Of a stretch of DNA of 64,000 nt, positions 27,303 to 36,696 are shown one piece after another. The stretch's first letter is position 1; each line of letters begins with the position of its first letter. The DNA comes from Clostridia bacterium (lineage in GTDB: Bacteria > Bacillota > Clostridia > Acetivibrionales > DSM-27016). A model generated the notes under the pieces. It was not told where the DNA came from. It was given only the letters and a program-made list of their open reading frames with translations, and made no database searches. The DNA is taken from positions 62,001 through 126,000 of the forward strand of contig JAOAIJ010000021.1 of NCBI GenBank assembly GCA_026414765.1. Reading direction: 5' to 3'. The position numbers were made by a program, and so were the translations under genes.

Positions 27303-28625
27303 TTGGCTAAGCCGGTAGTTGCAGTAGTTGGAAGACCTAATGTAGGTAAATCCACATTTTTTAATTATGTAGCAGGTAGAAGGATATCAATAGTTGAAGA
27401 TACACCGGGTGTAACACGTGATAGAATCTACACAGAGGTAGAGTGGAGAAGTAGAAAATTCACACTTATAGATACGGGTGGGATAGAACCATACTCTGAA
27501 GATAAAATAATGCAGCAGATGCGAAGACAGGCAGAAATGGCTGTAGAAACAGCAAATGTCATAGTTTTTATGGTTGATATTAAAGATGGGCTTACTGCAG
27601 CAGATCAGGAAGTTGCCGTGATGCTCAGGAAAACAAATAAACCTGTTATCCTGGTTGTGAATAAAGTAGACAGGGTAGGAGAACTGCCTTCTGAGGCATA
27701 TGAATTCTATAACCTTGGTCTGGGAGACATTATGGCTATTTCATCTGTTCATGGCCTGGGAATGGGAGATTTGTTGGACGAAATATATAAACACTTTCCT
27801 GAAGTCGATGAGGAAGAATATGACGAAGATGTAATAAAAGTCGCTGTAGTAGGAAAACCAAATGCAGGAAAATCGTCACTTATTAATAAAATCCTCGGGG
27901 AGGAAAGGGTAATAGTAAGTGAGATTGCCGGAACGACAAGGGATGCAATTGATACATATGCTGAGGTTGATGATGATAAGTTTGTATTTATTGATACAGC
28001 AGGTATAAGGCGTAAAAGCAAAATAGAAGAAAGTATAGAAAAATACAGTGTGATCCGTTCCTGGGGAGCCGTTGAGAGAGCCGACGTATGTCTTATCATG
28101 ATAGATGCGGTTGATGGGGTTACCGAACAGGACACAAAGATTGCCGGATACGCTCATGAACAGGGTAAAGCCTCAATTATAGTAGTAAATAAGTGGGATC
28201 TGGTAGAGAAGGAAACAGGAACACTGGAAGAGTACAGGAAAGTTGTACATGAAAAGCTGGGATTTATGACATATGCGCCGGTAGTGTTTATTTCAGCTAA
28301 AACAGGACAGAGGGTTCAGAAACTGTATGAATTAATCAAATATGTATCAAATCAGGGTGCGATGAGAATATCAACAGGGATGCTGAATGATATTGTAAAT
28401 GAAGCCATCGCCATGGTTCAGCCTCCATCAGATAAGGGCAAGAGGCTGAAAATATTATATGCTACTCAGGCAGGAGTTAAGCCTCCGACCTTTGTAATTT
28501 TTGTAAATAGTTCGGAGCTGTTTCATTATTCTTATGAAAGATATTTGGAAAATCAGCTTCGTAAGAGCTTTGGGTTTGAAGGAACCCCAATAAGGTTTAT
28601 TCATAGAGAAAAGGATAAGGAGTGA
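27303..28625 (+). CDS. der: Ribosome biogenesis GTPase Der (EngA)
   Basis: Double-GTPase assembly factor of the 50S subunit. The first G domain has GRPNVGKS at 10-17 and DTPGVTRD; the second has GKPNAGKSS and DTAGIRRK; a C-terminal KH-like domain ends the protein. TTG 27303 gives the family-typical start [10 protein letters not shown] and sits 6 nt after GAGGTG; the frame itself opens at GTG 27294, which overlaps the ribosome site. The length of 440 is normal. The stop overlaps the plsY reading frame. Confidence 0.97.
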   Translation: MAKPVVAVVGRPNVGKSTFFNYVAGRRISIVEDTPGVTRDRIYTEVEWRSRKFTLIDTGGIEPYSEDKIMQQMRRQAEMAVETANVIVFMVDIKDGLTAADQEVAVMLRKTNKPVILVVNKVDRVGELPSEAYEFYNLGLGDIMAISSVHGLGMGDLLDEIYKHFPEVDEEEYDEDVIKVAVVGKPNAGKSSLINKILGEERVIVSEIAGTTRDAIDTYAEVDDDKFVFIDTAGIRRKSKIEESIEKYSVIRSWGAVERADVCLIMIDAVDGVTEQDTKIAGYAHEQGKASIIVVNKWDLVEKETGTLEEYRKVVHEKLGFMTYAPVVFISAKTGQRVQKLYELIKYVSNQGAMRISTGMLNDIVNEAIAMVQPPSDKGKRLKILYATQAGVKPPTFVIFVNSSELFHYSYERYLENQLRKSFGFEGTPIRFIHREKDKE

Positions 28626-29284
28626 TATCCTGGATGAGTTTGGTGGTCAAATTGATTATAACAGCTGTTGCTGGTTACCTTTTAGGAAGTGCTAATACTT
28701 CATTGATAGTCGGGAAATTTTATGGAGTGGATGTAAGAAAACATGGAAGCGGCAATGCAGGAATGACAAATACCTTGAGAACACTAGGGAAGCTTGCAGC
28801 TTTATTTGTAATAATAGGTGATTTGCTGAAAGGTATACTGGCATGTCTTGTGGGGTTGTACATAGTTGGAGACAGAGGCATTGAAGCAGAAGTCTTCGGA
28901 CGCACATGGAATGAAGAATTAGGTTTGATGGTGGGAGGAATCAGTGCTATAATTGGACACAACTGGCCTGCTTACTTCAGATTTAAAGGGGGAAAGGGCA
29001 TACTTACCTCTCTGGCAGTTGTTTTGATGATGGATCCGCTTATTGCACTGATACTGTTTGGAATATTTGCTGTTATAGTAGCGATTACAAGGTATGTATC
29101 ATTGGGATCCATTATAGGTTCGGGCTTGTTTCCTGTTGCAGCAGCAGTTTTTGGCCGGAGTAATGCGTTTATCATATTTGCTGCAATTCTGGGTCTTTTA
29201 GCTATTATAAGGCATCGTGCAAATATTCAAAGAATATATAATGGTACTGAGTCCAAGCTCGGAAGCAAGAAGAAAAACAATTAG
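28622..29284 (+). CDS. plsY: Glycerol-3-phosphate acyltransferase PlsY
   Basis: Membrane enzyme that acylates glycerol 3-phosphate from acyl-phosphate, the first step of phospholipid synthesis. Conserved motifs: [22 protein letters not shown], and [15 protein letters not shown]. Five or so membrane helices. GTG 28622 overlaps the der stop (GTGA); ATG 28634 is an alternative. gpsA, which makes its substrate glycerol 3-phosphate, follows after 16 nt, so the coupling is metabolic as well as transcriptional. Confidence 0.95.
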   Translation: MISWMSLVVKLIITAVAGYLLGSANTSLIVGKFYGVDVRKHGSGNAGMTNTLRTLGKLAALFVIIGDLLKGILACLVGLYIVGDRGIEAEVFGRTWNEELGLMVGGISAIIGHNWPAYFRFKGGKGILTSLAVVLMMDPLIALILFGIFAVIVAITRYVSLGSIIGSGLFPVAAAVFGRSNAFIIFAAILGLLAIIRHRANIQRIYNGTESKLGSKKKNN

Positions 29285-29300
29285 TGTATTGGAGGGTTTT

Positions 29301-30320
29301 ATGAAAAAGAATATATCTATTATAGGTGCAGGTAGTATGGGTACGGCAGTTTCCATCCTCCTATCTAAAAATGGTCATAGAGTAAGATTATGGTCTCCGT
29401 TTGGGGATGAAATAGACATGCTGAATAAAGAAAGAGAGCATATACAAAGGCTTCCGGGAGTAAAAGTACCTCAGGATATTATCTGTACAACAGATATAGA
29501 AGAGGTAATGACAGGTACAGAGATGGTTGTCATGGCAGTTCCTTCACAAACAACCCGTGAGAATTGCAGAATGATTTCCAAATACATAAAAAGAGATCAA
29601 ATAGTTGCGACCTGCTCAAAGGGTATAGAAGAAAGTACATGCATGGTACTGTCAGAAGTTATGAAGCAGGAAGTACCACAGGCTCAGATTGCAGTGCTGT
29701 CAGGGCCCAGTCATGCGGAAGAAATTGCAAGGGATATACCTACTGCAGTCGTTGCAGCAAGTGAAAACAGAGAGGCTGCTGAGTTTATGCAGGACATATT
29801 TATGACTCCAAGGTTCAGAGTGTACACAAACCCTGATATTTTAGGTGTAGAACTGGGAGGCGCACTAAAGAATGTCATCGCATTATGTGCGGGTATTTCT
29901 GATGGTCTGGGTTTTGGAGACAATACGAAAGCTGCTTTGATGACAAGAGGAATTACTGAAATTGCGCGTCTTGGAAAGGCTATGGGAGCAAGCCGGCAAA
30001 CTTTTAACGGACTTACCGGAATAGGGGATCTCATAGTTACATGTACAAGTATGCACAGCAGAAACAGAAGAGCCGGAATACTAATCGGTCAGGGCAAATC
30101 GGTCAGGGAAGCGTTGGATGAAGTCAAGATGGTAGTTGAAGGTGTTGCGACGACGAAACCGGCATATGAATTGGGTTTGAAGATGGATGTATCTATGCCT
30201 ATCACGACTGAAGCGTACAATGTATTATTTGGTAATAAGAATCCAAAGCAGGCTGTAGTAGATTTGATGACAAGAAATAAAACCCATGAAATAGAAGAAA
30301 CTGTTGAGAACTGTTGGTAA
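29301..30320 (+). CDS. gpsA: Glycerol-3-phosphate dehydrogenase [NAD(P)+]
   Basis: Reduces DHAP to glycerol 3-phosphate for lipid synthesis. The Rossmann motif GAGSMGTA is at 7-14; the catalytic Lys is in GALKNVIAL. ATG 29301 follows GGAGGG; an upstream in-frame extension overlaps plsY and has no ribosome site. 339 residues, typical. The der-plsY-gpsA order leads to spoIVA, much as der-gpsA-yphEF-spoIVA in B. subtilis. Confidence 0.97.
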   Translation: MKKNISIIGAGSMGTAVSILLSKNGHRVRLWSPFGDEIDMLNKEREHIQRLPGVKVPQDIICTTDIEEVMTGTEMVVMAVPSQTTRENCRMISKYIKRDQIVATCSKGIEESTCMVLSEVMKQEVPQAQIAVLSGPSHAEEIARDIPTAVVAASENREAAEFMQDIFMTPRFRVYTNPDILGVELGGALKNVIALCAGISDGLGFGDNTKAALMTRGITEIARLGKAMGASRQTFNGLTGIGDLIVTCTSMHSRNRRAGILIGQGKSVREALDEVKMVVEGVATTKPAYELGLKMDVSMPITTEAYNVLFGNKNPKQAVVDLMTRNKTHEIEETVENCW

Positions 30321-30343
30321 CTTTGACAAAAAAATCTGATTTA

Positions 30344-30371
30344 AGGTGAATGCAGTTACTCACCTCTTTTT
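30344..30371 (+). terminator. Probable terminator after gpsA
   Basis: AGGTGA pairs with TCACCT across a 10-nt loop, followed by CTTTTTC. Confidence 0.6.
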
Positions 30372-30486
30372 CATTTATAGTACCAATAAAGGATTCCGTA
30401 AATATTAACGCAATATGGATTTTTTTCTTGTCTAAGTATATAATTTCTTATATTACAGTGTAATAATAATTTAGGGTGGGAAGTCT

Positions 30487-31563
30487 TTGATAAAACGCAT
30501 TTTGTTAATTGTTTCAGTGATGACGGGTATTTTGCTTTATTTACTGTTTTCAGACAGCGGCACTGCAAAGAGTGAGGGAAGCAATATTGAAAAAGCAGAG
30601 AGAAAGGCTGCAGCGTCCATAGAAACTAAAAAGAAGGAGCAGGATATCACAATCAAGATATCTTTTGCCGGAGATTGTACGATCGGGACAGATGAAAAAG
30701 GTATACCGTATAAAGACTCCTTTCCATATGTGCTTAAGCAGAATAAAAATGATTATGATTATTTCTTCAAAAAAGTAAAGCCTGTGTTTGAAAAAGATGA
30801 TCTGACCATTGTAAATCTGGAAGGAACTTTTACTACTGCAACAAAAATGGCCAGAAAGAAATGGCGTTTCAAAGGCGATCCTTCCTATGTGAACATAGTG
30901 AAATCAGGAAGTATAGAAATGGTCAATATTTCAAACAATCATATTTATGACTTTCTGACTCAAGGCTATAATGATACTTTGAAAGCATTAAAGAGCAAGG
31001 GCATATTGTATTCGGGTGAAGGTCATACAGAGTACTATAAAACAAAGAATACGACTATTGCAAGTATAGGCTTTAACGGATGGGATACAACTATAAAGAA
31101 ACGTTTGGGAAATAGTATAAAAACGGCAAAGAAAAAAGCGGACATAATCATTGTATCTCTTCACTGGGGTAAGGAGTATACTAATTATCCCAACGCTGTT
31201 CAAACAGAGCTCGGAAGATACAGTATCGATAGTGGAGCTGATATAGTGGTAGGGCATCATCCTCATGTAATCCAGGGAATAGAATATTACAAAGGAAAGT
31301 ATATAGTATACAGTCTGGGTAACTTTTGTTTTGGAGGTAATCCGACTCCTCCGGATAAAGATTGTATAATATTTCAAAATACTTTTACGTTTAAAGAAAA
31401 GAAAATGAGTAAAAGCGAAGGTGAGATTTTACCCTGCAGCGTATCAACCTCAGACAGTATTAATAACTTCCAGCCTGTAGTATTGGAGGGGGAAGAGGGG
31501 AAAAGGGTACTGGATAGGATATATACGTACAGTAAGAAGCTTCATTACGGAATAAAAAAGTAG
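30487..31563 (+). CDS. CapA-family metallophosphatase-like protein
   Basis: A 358-residue protein with an N-terminal membrane anchor (about 4-22) and a PGA_cap domain. The metal-site motifs are FAGDCTIG, NLEGTF, NNHIYDF and GHHPHVIQG followed by YSLGNF. The family includes CapA of poly-gamma-glutamate capsule loci, but most clostridial copies, like this one, stand alone without capBCE. It starts with TTG 30487 after AGGGTGGGAAG. The next gene is a lipid kinase 66 nt downstream. An extracytoplasmic phosphoesterase role is likely; capsule formation is not implied. Confidence 0.88.
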   Translation: MIKRILLIVSVMTGILLYLLFSDSGTAKSEGSNIEKAERKAAASIETKKKEQDITIKISFAGDCTIGTDEKGIPYKDSFPYVLKQNKNDYDYFFKKVKPVFEKDDLTIVNLEGTFTTATKMARKKWRFKGDPSYVNIVKSGSIEMVNISNNHIYDFLTQGYNDTLKALKSKGILYSGEGHTEYYKTKNTTIASIGFNGWDTTIKKRLGNSIKTAKKKADIIIVSLHWGKEYTNYPNAVQTELGRYSIDSGADIVVGHHPHVIQGIEYYKGKYIVYSLGNFCFGGNPTPPDKDCIIFQNTFTFKEKKMSKSEGEILPCSVSTSDSINNFQPVVLEGEEGKRVLDRIYTYSKKLHYGIKK

Positions 31564-31629
31564 AAAAAAGATAATTTTGCTGCTATTGCATAAAATAGAG
31601 ACTATATAGTTATTCAGGAGGCGGAATGT

Positions 31630-32511
31630 ATGAAAAATGCTATTTTTATTTATAATCCTGTTTCAGGAGATCACAGCATACCAAGCAAACTTGATTATAT
31701 TATGAAGCGGTTTCAGGAAAATTTTGTACTTCTTCAACCATACCGTTTGAGTGAAGAAACAGACCATATGCTTCCTGAGTTTTTAAAGCAGAATAACTAT
31801 GATTTTGCTATTATTTCAGGAGGAGACGGGACTTTAAATTCTATTATCAATGTTATGATGAAAAATGAGATAAATATTCCTGTCGGTATATTTCCATACG
31901 GAACAAGCAACGACTTTGCAAGATGCTTGAGTTTACCCTCAAATCTCAGTGAGATAATAGATATAATTTTAGCCGGGAACACAATTGAAGTAGACGCAGG
32001 TTTGATAAATGAACAGCAGTATTTCCTGAGTACATGTGCCGGAGGAGGCTTCGTAGATGTATCTTTCAGTACACATAATGAACTGAAAAAGAATTTCGGT
32101 CCTCTTGCTTATTACCTGAAGGCGATTAGTGAGGTAAAGAATATCAAATCTTTCAAAGTGAAAATCAAAACTGAAACCAAAACAATTGAAGAACAGGTGC
32201 TTCTCTTCTTCATTCTTAACGGAAAGCATGCAGCAGGTTTTTACAATCTGATAGAGGAAGCGGACATATCAGACGGTATGATGGATATAGTTCTTATTAA
32301 AAGTTGTTCCCATATTGATTTAGCAAGCTTGTTTTTCAATGTATTAAGCAATGCGTACCTGAACAACAAAAATGTCATGAAGCTTCAGGCAAAAACATGT
32401 GAAATAAGCGGAGATAATGGAATAAGCCTAAGTGTGGACGGTGAGAAGGGAGACGGATTACCGGTAACAATAAGATTTATCAATAAGGCATTAAAAGTGT
32501 TTGTAAAATAA
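31630..32511 (+). CDS. Diacylglycerol kinase-like lipid kinase (YegS/BmrU family)
   Basis: A 293-residue DAGK_cat-fold protein that phosphorylates a lipid, probably diacylglycerol, from ATP. The ATP site GGDGTLN lies near 59-65; FPYGTSNDFAR and the C-terminal VDGEKGD are also conserved. CAGGAGGCGG precedes the ATG. The family recycles diacylglycerol released by teichoic-acid or glycolipid synthesis. A strong terminator separates it from spoIVA. Confidence 0.92.
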   Translation: MKNAIFIYNPVSGDHSIPSKLDYIMKRFQENFVLLQPYRLSEETDHMLPEFLKQNNYDFAIISGGDGTLNSIINVMMKNEINIPVGIFPYGTSNDFARCLSLPSNLSEIIDIILAGNTIEVDAGLINEQQYFLSTCAGGGFVDVSFSTHNELKKNFGPLAYYLKAISEVKNIKSFKVKIKTETKTIEEQVLLFFILNGKHAAGFYNLIEEADISDGMMDIVLIKSCSHIDLASLFFNVLSNAYLNNKNVMKLQAKTCEISGDNGISLSVDGEKGDGLPVTIRFINKALKVFVK

Positions 32512-32545
32512 AAATTAATTTAGATTATGAATAAGGCATAAACAG

Positions 32546-32590
32546 CCTGTCTACCTTAATAGATTATATTGGTAGACAGGTTTTTGTTTT
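32546..32590 (+). terminator. Intrinsic terminator after the lipid kinase
   Basis: CCTGTCTACC pairs with GGTAGACAGG (10 bp, 15-nt loop), then TTTTTGTTTTTTT. Confidence 0.92.
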
Positions 32591-32693
32591 TTTATATTAT
32601 CCGGGTCATGTCCTTGAAAATCGCAGCCAGCAGTTATGCTGATGAAATTGTTTCCATGCATATAGCAAGGCAAGATAACTTGCTCATTTTTTT

Positions 32694-32722
32694 GTAATAA
32701 TAAGGGAATAAGCTCATATATA
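32694..32722 (+). promoter_or_regulatory. Possible sigma-E promoter of spoIVA
   Basis: GTAATAAT, a 13-nt spacer and CATATATA loosely fit the sigma-E pattern (ATATT-like -35, CATAnnnT -10). spoIVA is sigma-E-dependent in B. subtilis. AT-rich DNA makes chance matches likely. Confidence 0.25.
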
Positions 32723-32906
32723 TAAAATAGGAAACGGGCATTAGGACATGGGCAATAGATTTTGAAGTATGATTGACGCTGATGCTGAGATGAATACTAA
32801 ACGATGCTGCCGGTCCGAAGCTTTAAAATTCTATATAGCGTTTATTCAGATGTGAATTGCCAATTGTTACAGCCAATTGTCAATTAAAATAAGGGGGGTT
32901 CTTAGG

Positions 32907-34385
32907 GTGGAGAAGTACAACATATACCAGCAAATAGCTGAGAGGACTCAGGGTGATATTTACATAGGTATAGTTGGACCGGTGAGGACGGGTAAATCTA
33001 CATTCATAAAAAGGTTTATGGATTTACTGGTTATACCAAATATAGAAAATGCATACCAGAAGGAAAGGGCGAAAGATGAACTGCCCCAGAGTGCTACAGG
33101 ACGGACTATAATGACTACAGAGCCAAAATTTGTACCTAATGAGGCTGTTGAAATCACTGTTGATGAAAATATTCAGTTGAAGGTAAGATTGGTTGACTGT
33201 GTCGGTTATCTCGTAAAAGGAGCACTTGGGTACATGGAAAACAATGCTCCGAGAATGGTATCAACACCATGGTATGATTATCAGATTCCATTTGAGGAAG
33301 CGGCGGAGCTGGGAACAAAGAAGGTGATAAACGAGCATTCGACTATAGGGCTTGTTGTTACGACAGACGGAAGTATTACAGATATCGCCAGGGATGAATA
33401 TCTGGAAGCAGAAAAACGTGTAATATCCGAGTTGAAGGCTATAAACAAACCGTTTGTTATAGTATTGAACTCAACAAGACCTTACGATAATGAAACCGTA
33501 AGGTTAAAGGAAGAATTGGAAGAGAAATACTCAGTACCTGTTATTTGTGTTAATTGTGCGCAGCTCAGAACTGAAGACATAAACGCAGTAATGGAAAAAG
33601 TATTATATGAATTTCCTATATGCGAAATTGGTATTAATTTTCCAAGGTGGGTGGAAAACCTGGACGAAAACCACTGGCTGCGGGCTGAGATGCTAAACGC
33701 AATAAAAGACTCTTTCAGAGATATTGCTAAAATCCGTGAAGTGAGAGAGGCAGTAGGCAAATTTGATGAATACGACTTTATAAAAAAAGCATACATCGAC
33801 AGGATTAATCTTGGTGACGGTACTGTGCAGATGGAACTGAGGACTGCAGATGGTTTGTTCTATAAGATATTAAGTGAAACTACGGGTCTTGACATTGAAG
33901 GCGAACATAAGCTGATCGGCCTGATGAAAGACCTGGCAAGAATCAAGAAGGAATATGAAAAGATTGAGTATGCACTGCACGAAGTAAAAGTAAAAGGCTA
34001 TGGAATGGTAACTCCTCAAATGAATGAATTGTCTCTTGAAGAACCGGAGATAATCAAACAGGGAAGCAGATTCGGAGTCAAACTGAGAGCAAGTGCGCCT
34101 TCGATACATATGATCAGAGCAGATATAGAAACTGAAATAGCTCCGCTGGTTGGAACAGAAAAGCAGTCGGAAGAGCTTGTAAACTATCTGATGAGAGAAT
34201 TTGAGAGTGATCCGGGAAAGATATGGGAATCAAACATATTCGGTAAATCCTTACATGAACTTGTAAGCGAGGGATTGCACAATAAACTGTTCAGAATGCC
34301 TGAAGATGCACAACTAAAACTTCAGGAAACTTTGCAAAAGATTATAAATGAAGGCAGTGGAGGCTTAATTTGTATTATACTTTAA
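32907..34385 (+). CDS. spoIVA: SpoIVA, spore coat morphogenetic ATPase
   Basis: Polymerises on the forespore surface, with ATP hydrolysis, to form the coat basement layer; SpoVM anchors it. Starting at GTG 32907 gives 492 residues, the same as in B. subtilis, and the canonical EKYNIYQQIAERT start. Walker A GPVRTGKST at 24-32 places Lys30 as in B. subtilis. The C-terminal SpoVM-interaction region ends in GGLICIIL. AAGGGGGG lies about 10 nt upstream of the GTG. It is monocistronic. Confidence 0.98.
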   Translation: MEKYNIYQQIAERTQGDIYIGIVGPVRTGKSTFIKRFMDLLVIPNIENAYQKERAKDELPQSATGRTIMTTEPKFVPNEAVEITVDENIQLKVRLVDCVGYLVKGALGYMENNAPRMVSTPWYDYQIPFEEAAELGTKKVINEHSTIGLVVTTDGSITDIARDEYLEAEKRVISELKAINKPFVIVLNSTRPYDNETVRLKEELEEKYSVPVICVNCAQLRTEDINAVMEKVLYEFPICEIGINFPRWVENLDENHWLRAEMLNAIKDSFRDIAKIREVREAVGKFDEYDFIKKAYIDRINLGDGTVQMELRTADGLFYKILSETTGLDIEGEHKLIGLMKDLARIKKEYEKIEYALHEVKVKGYGMVTPQMNELSLEEPEIIKQGSRFGVKLRASAPSIHMIRADIETEIAPLVGTEKQSEELVNYLMREFESDPGKIWESNIFGKSLHELVSEGLHNKLFRMPEDAQLKLQETLQKIINEGSGGLICIIL

Positions 34386-34399
34386 AAAAGCTGATGAAT

Positions 34400-34429
34400 C
34401 CTCGGATATTTGGTCCGGGGTTTTTTTTT
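34400..34429 (+). terminator. Intrinsic terminator after spoIVA
   Basis: CCTCGGA pairs with TCCGGGG (one G-U), followed by nine T residues. Confidence 0.9.
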
Positions 34430-34587
34430 GGGTCTTATCAAGTTATTAATATTAATTATATATTTTTTACGGACTATGCTAAAAATAATGTTTGAGTTTT
34501 TAAGAAGTTGATTTATAATATATTATTGTATAAATTTACAAAGAAATCAATCTTACTAAATAAGCAATTACAAACAGGAGGAGAGTT

Positions 34588-36333
34588 ATGGAAAGCAACA
34601 AAATATTTAAGTTCTGGCTTGAGAACGAATACTTTGACAAAGATACCAGAGAAGAACTTGAAAAAATAAAAAATGATCCTAAGGAAATTGAAGAAAGATT
34701 TTATAGAGATCTGGAATTCGGTACAGGAGGTCTTCGCGGGATTATCGGAGCAGGTACAAACAGGATGAACATCTATACCGTAAGAAAAGCATCACAGGGG
34801 CTTGCAAACTACATATCAAATCAGGGTGAGGGTATGAAAAAGCGTGGGATTGTAATTGCTTACGATTCCCGTAATAAATCACCTGAATTTGCTTTGGAAT
34901 CAGCCAGAATATTTGCAGGAAACGGAATTAAAGCATATTTGTTTGATGAATTAAGGCCTACACCTGAACTTTCTTTTGCAGTAAGGTTTTTGAATGCGGC
35001 AGCGGGTATAGTAATAACTGCAAGTCATAATCCTAAAGAGTATAATGGCTACAAAGTATATGGAGAAGACGGAGGGCAGCTTTCACTGGAAGGCTCCAAC
35101 GCTGTTTTAGATGAAATAAACAAAATAGAAGATATTACAAAGGTAAATCTCGTTTCAAAGGACGACGCCGTCAAAAATGGCCTGATTCAGATGATAGGCA
35201 AGGAAATTGATGACGAATATATTGCAAGACTTAAGACGTTGAGTATAAATCCTGAGCTTGTAAAGAATATATCTAATACATTCAAGATAGTCTATACACC
35301 TTTACATGGTACAGGGAACAAGCCGGTAAGAAGAATACTGGATGAAATAGGCTTTAATAATGTTCTGATTGTCAAAGAACAGGAACTTCCCGATCCTGCA
35401 TTTTCTACGGTAAAGTCACCTAACCCTGAGGAGAAAGCTGCTTTTACTCTTGCTATTGAACTGGCTAAAAAAGAAAATGTGGATTTGATTATAGGTTCTG
35501 ACCCTGATTGTGACAGAGTAGGTGTAGTTGTAAGAAATGCAGGGGGAGAATATGTTGTGCTTACAGGAAACCAGACAGGTTGCTTGCTGCTTGAATATAT
35601 ACTATCACAGAAAAAGGCTAAAGGTGAGCTTCCTGCAAACGGGTTTGCAGTGAAGACTATTGTGACGACCGAATTGTCAAAAGCAATAGCAAAAGCCTAT
35701 AATATTGAACTTATAGAAGTCTTGACAGGATTTAAGTTCATTGGTGAGCAGATCAAGCTTCTTGATGAACAGGGTGATAAAAAATATCTGTTTGGGTTTG
35801 AAGAAAGTTATGGATATCTGGCAGGAACATTTGCGAGGGACAAGGATGGAGTTGTAGCCTCTATGCTCATTGCTGAGATGGCTGCTTATTATAAATCAAG
35901 AGGGATGTCTCTGTATGAAGGTTTACAGGAAGTATTCAAGAAATATGGATACTACCTGGAAGGCATCAATTCCTTTACATTAGCTGGAAAAGAAGGTGTT
36001 GATAAGATAAAGAGCACAATGAGCAGACTGAGGGAGGAAAAGCCTTCAAAGTTTAGTGATTCTAAGGTATCAGCAATAAGAGATTTCGTAGAAGGTAACA
36101 GATTTGACTTTACAAGTGGGAGAAGTGAAAAGCTTACTTTGCCTGAATCTGATGTATTGTATTTTGAAATGAGTGATGGTTCATGGTTTTGCATAAGACC
36201 ATCAGGTACTGAACCGAAAATCAAGATATACTATGGTGTTTCGGACAGTACTCAGGAGCTTGCACAAAACAGACTGAATATTTTGCAGAGTGATGTGCTT
36301 TCTGTAGTTAAACCACTTCTGAATATACAATAA
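34588..36333 (+). CDS. pgcA: Phosphoglucomutase/phosphomannomutase (PgcA type)
   Basis: Interconverts glucose 1- and 6-phosphate, which links glycolysis, glycogen and envelope sugar nucleotides. The 581-residue alpha-D-phosphohexomutase has catalytic Ser146 (TASHNPKEYNG), the metal loop DPDCDR, the sugar-binding GFEESYGYL and the phosphate-binding RPSGTEPKIK. AGGAGGAG precedes the ATG. It is a single-gene unit between two terminators. A phosphomannomutase role cannot be excluded. Confidence 0.95.
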   Translation: MESNKIFKFWLENEYFDKDTREELEKIKNDPKEIEERFYRDLEFGTGGLRGIIGAGTNRMNIYTVRKASQGLANYISNQGEGMKKRGIVIAYDSRNKSPEFALESARIFAGNGIKAYLFDELRPTPELSFAVRFLNAAAGIVITASHNPKEYNGYKVYGEDGGQLSLEGSNAVLDEINKIEDITKVNLVSKDDAVKNGLIQMIGKEIDDEYIARLKTLSINPELVKNISNTFKIVYTPLHGTGNKPVRRILDEIGFNNVLIVKEQELPDPAFSTVKSPNPEEKAAFTLAIELAKKENVDLIIGSDPDCDRVGVVVRNAGGEYVVLTGNQTGCLLLEYILSQKKAKGELPANGFAVKTIVTTELSKAIAKAYNIELIEVLTGFKFIGEQIKLLDEQGDKKYLFGFEESYGYLAGTFARDKDGVVASMLIAEMAAYYKSRGMSLYEGLQEVFKKYGYYLEGINSFTLAGKEGVDKIKSTMSRLREEKPSKFSDSKVSAIRDFVEGNRFDFTSGRSEKLTLPESDVLYFEMSDGSWFCIRPSGTEPKIKIYYGVSDSTQELAQNRLNILQSDVLSVVKPLLNIQ

Positions 36334-36345
36334 GATAAATAAACG

Positions 36346-36374
36346 GTGCAGCTGACAAAAGCTGCACTTTTTTT
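36346..36374 (+). terminator. Intrinsic terminator after pgcA
   Basis: GTGCAGCT pairs with AGCTGCAC around a 6-nt loop, followed by seven T residues. Confidence 0.93.
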
Positions 36375-36512
36375 GTGGGTAAAAATGCAACAGAATCTGG
36401 AATGAAATGTTGACTTGTGTAGTGCTGAAGTCCTATATAGTAGTTCTTATGTACTGAATATGAGAAAATTTTGGTAAAAAAGTTGAAAAGCCTTAAAATT
36501 TAGAAGGAGTTT

Positions 36513-36578
36513 ATGAAAAAAGTGTCGAATATTAGAGATAATTTACAGAATTTGCTACATTTATGCATTATTTTTTGA
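36513..36578 (+). CDS. Possible 21-residue leader peptide or small protein
   Basis: AGAAGGAG stands 3-10 nt before an ATG that opens 21 codons (MKKVSNIRDNLQNLLHLCII...F), giving a basic N-terminus and a hydrophobic Leu/Ile-rich end. It lies 118 nt upstream of the HD-GYP gene. The ribosome site is as good as that of real genes here, but no homology can be judged at this length. Confidence 0.3.
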   Translation: MKKVSNIRDNLQNLLHLCIIF

Positions 36579-36696
36579 TACGATTGGTAGTAATAACAGT
36601 TAGTGGGATATATATACAACTGTCACCCGTACCAAAACAAAAGATTTTTTATTTAGTGCATAGTGTATGGCAAAAAGCTAGGGCTGGGGGCTTAGA

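Larger units (their letters stand above)
32512..32906. other. Intergenic region before spoIVA, 395 bp
   Basis: It contains the terminator at 32546-32590, a weak AGCAAG/CTTGCT hairpin with a T run near 32664-32693, and a possible sigma-E promoter. The remainder shows nothing I can assign. Its length is unusual for this compact genome, in which most gaps are under 150 bp. Confidence 0.5.
36334..36696. other. Intergenic region before the HD-GYP gene, 363 bp
   Basis: It contains the pgcA terminator and one short ORF with a strong ribosome site (36513-36578). I looked for a cyclic-di-GMP riboswitch in front of the HD-GYP gene and see no match to its core. Confidence 0.5.

Noticed and set aside
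36377-36696. Cyclic-di-GMP riboswitch ahead of the HD-GYP gene
   Set aside because: The conserved core sequences of the known classes are not visible.
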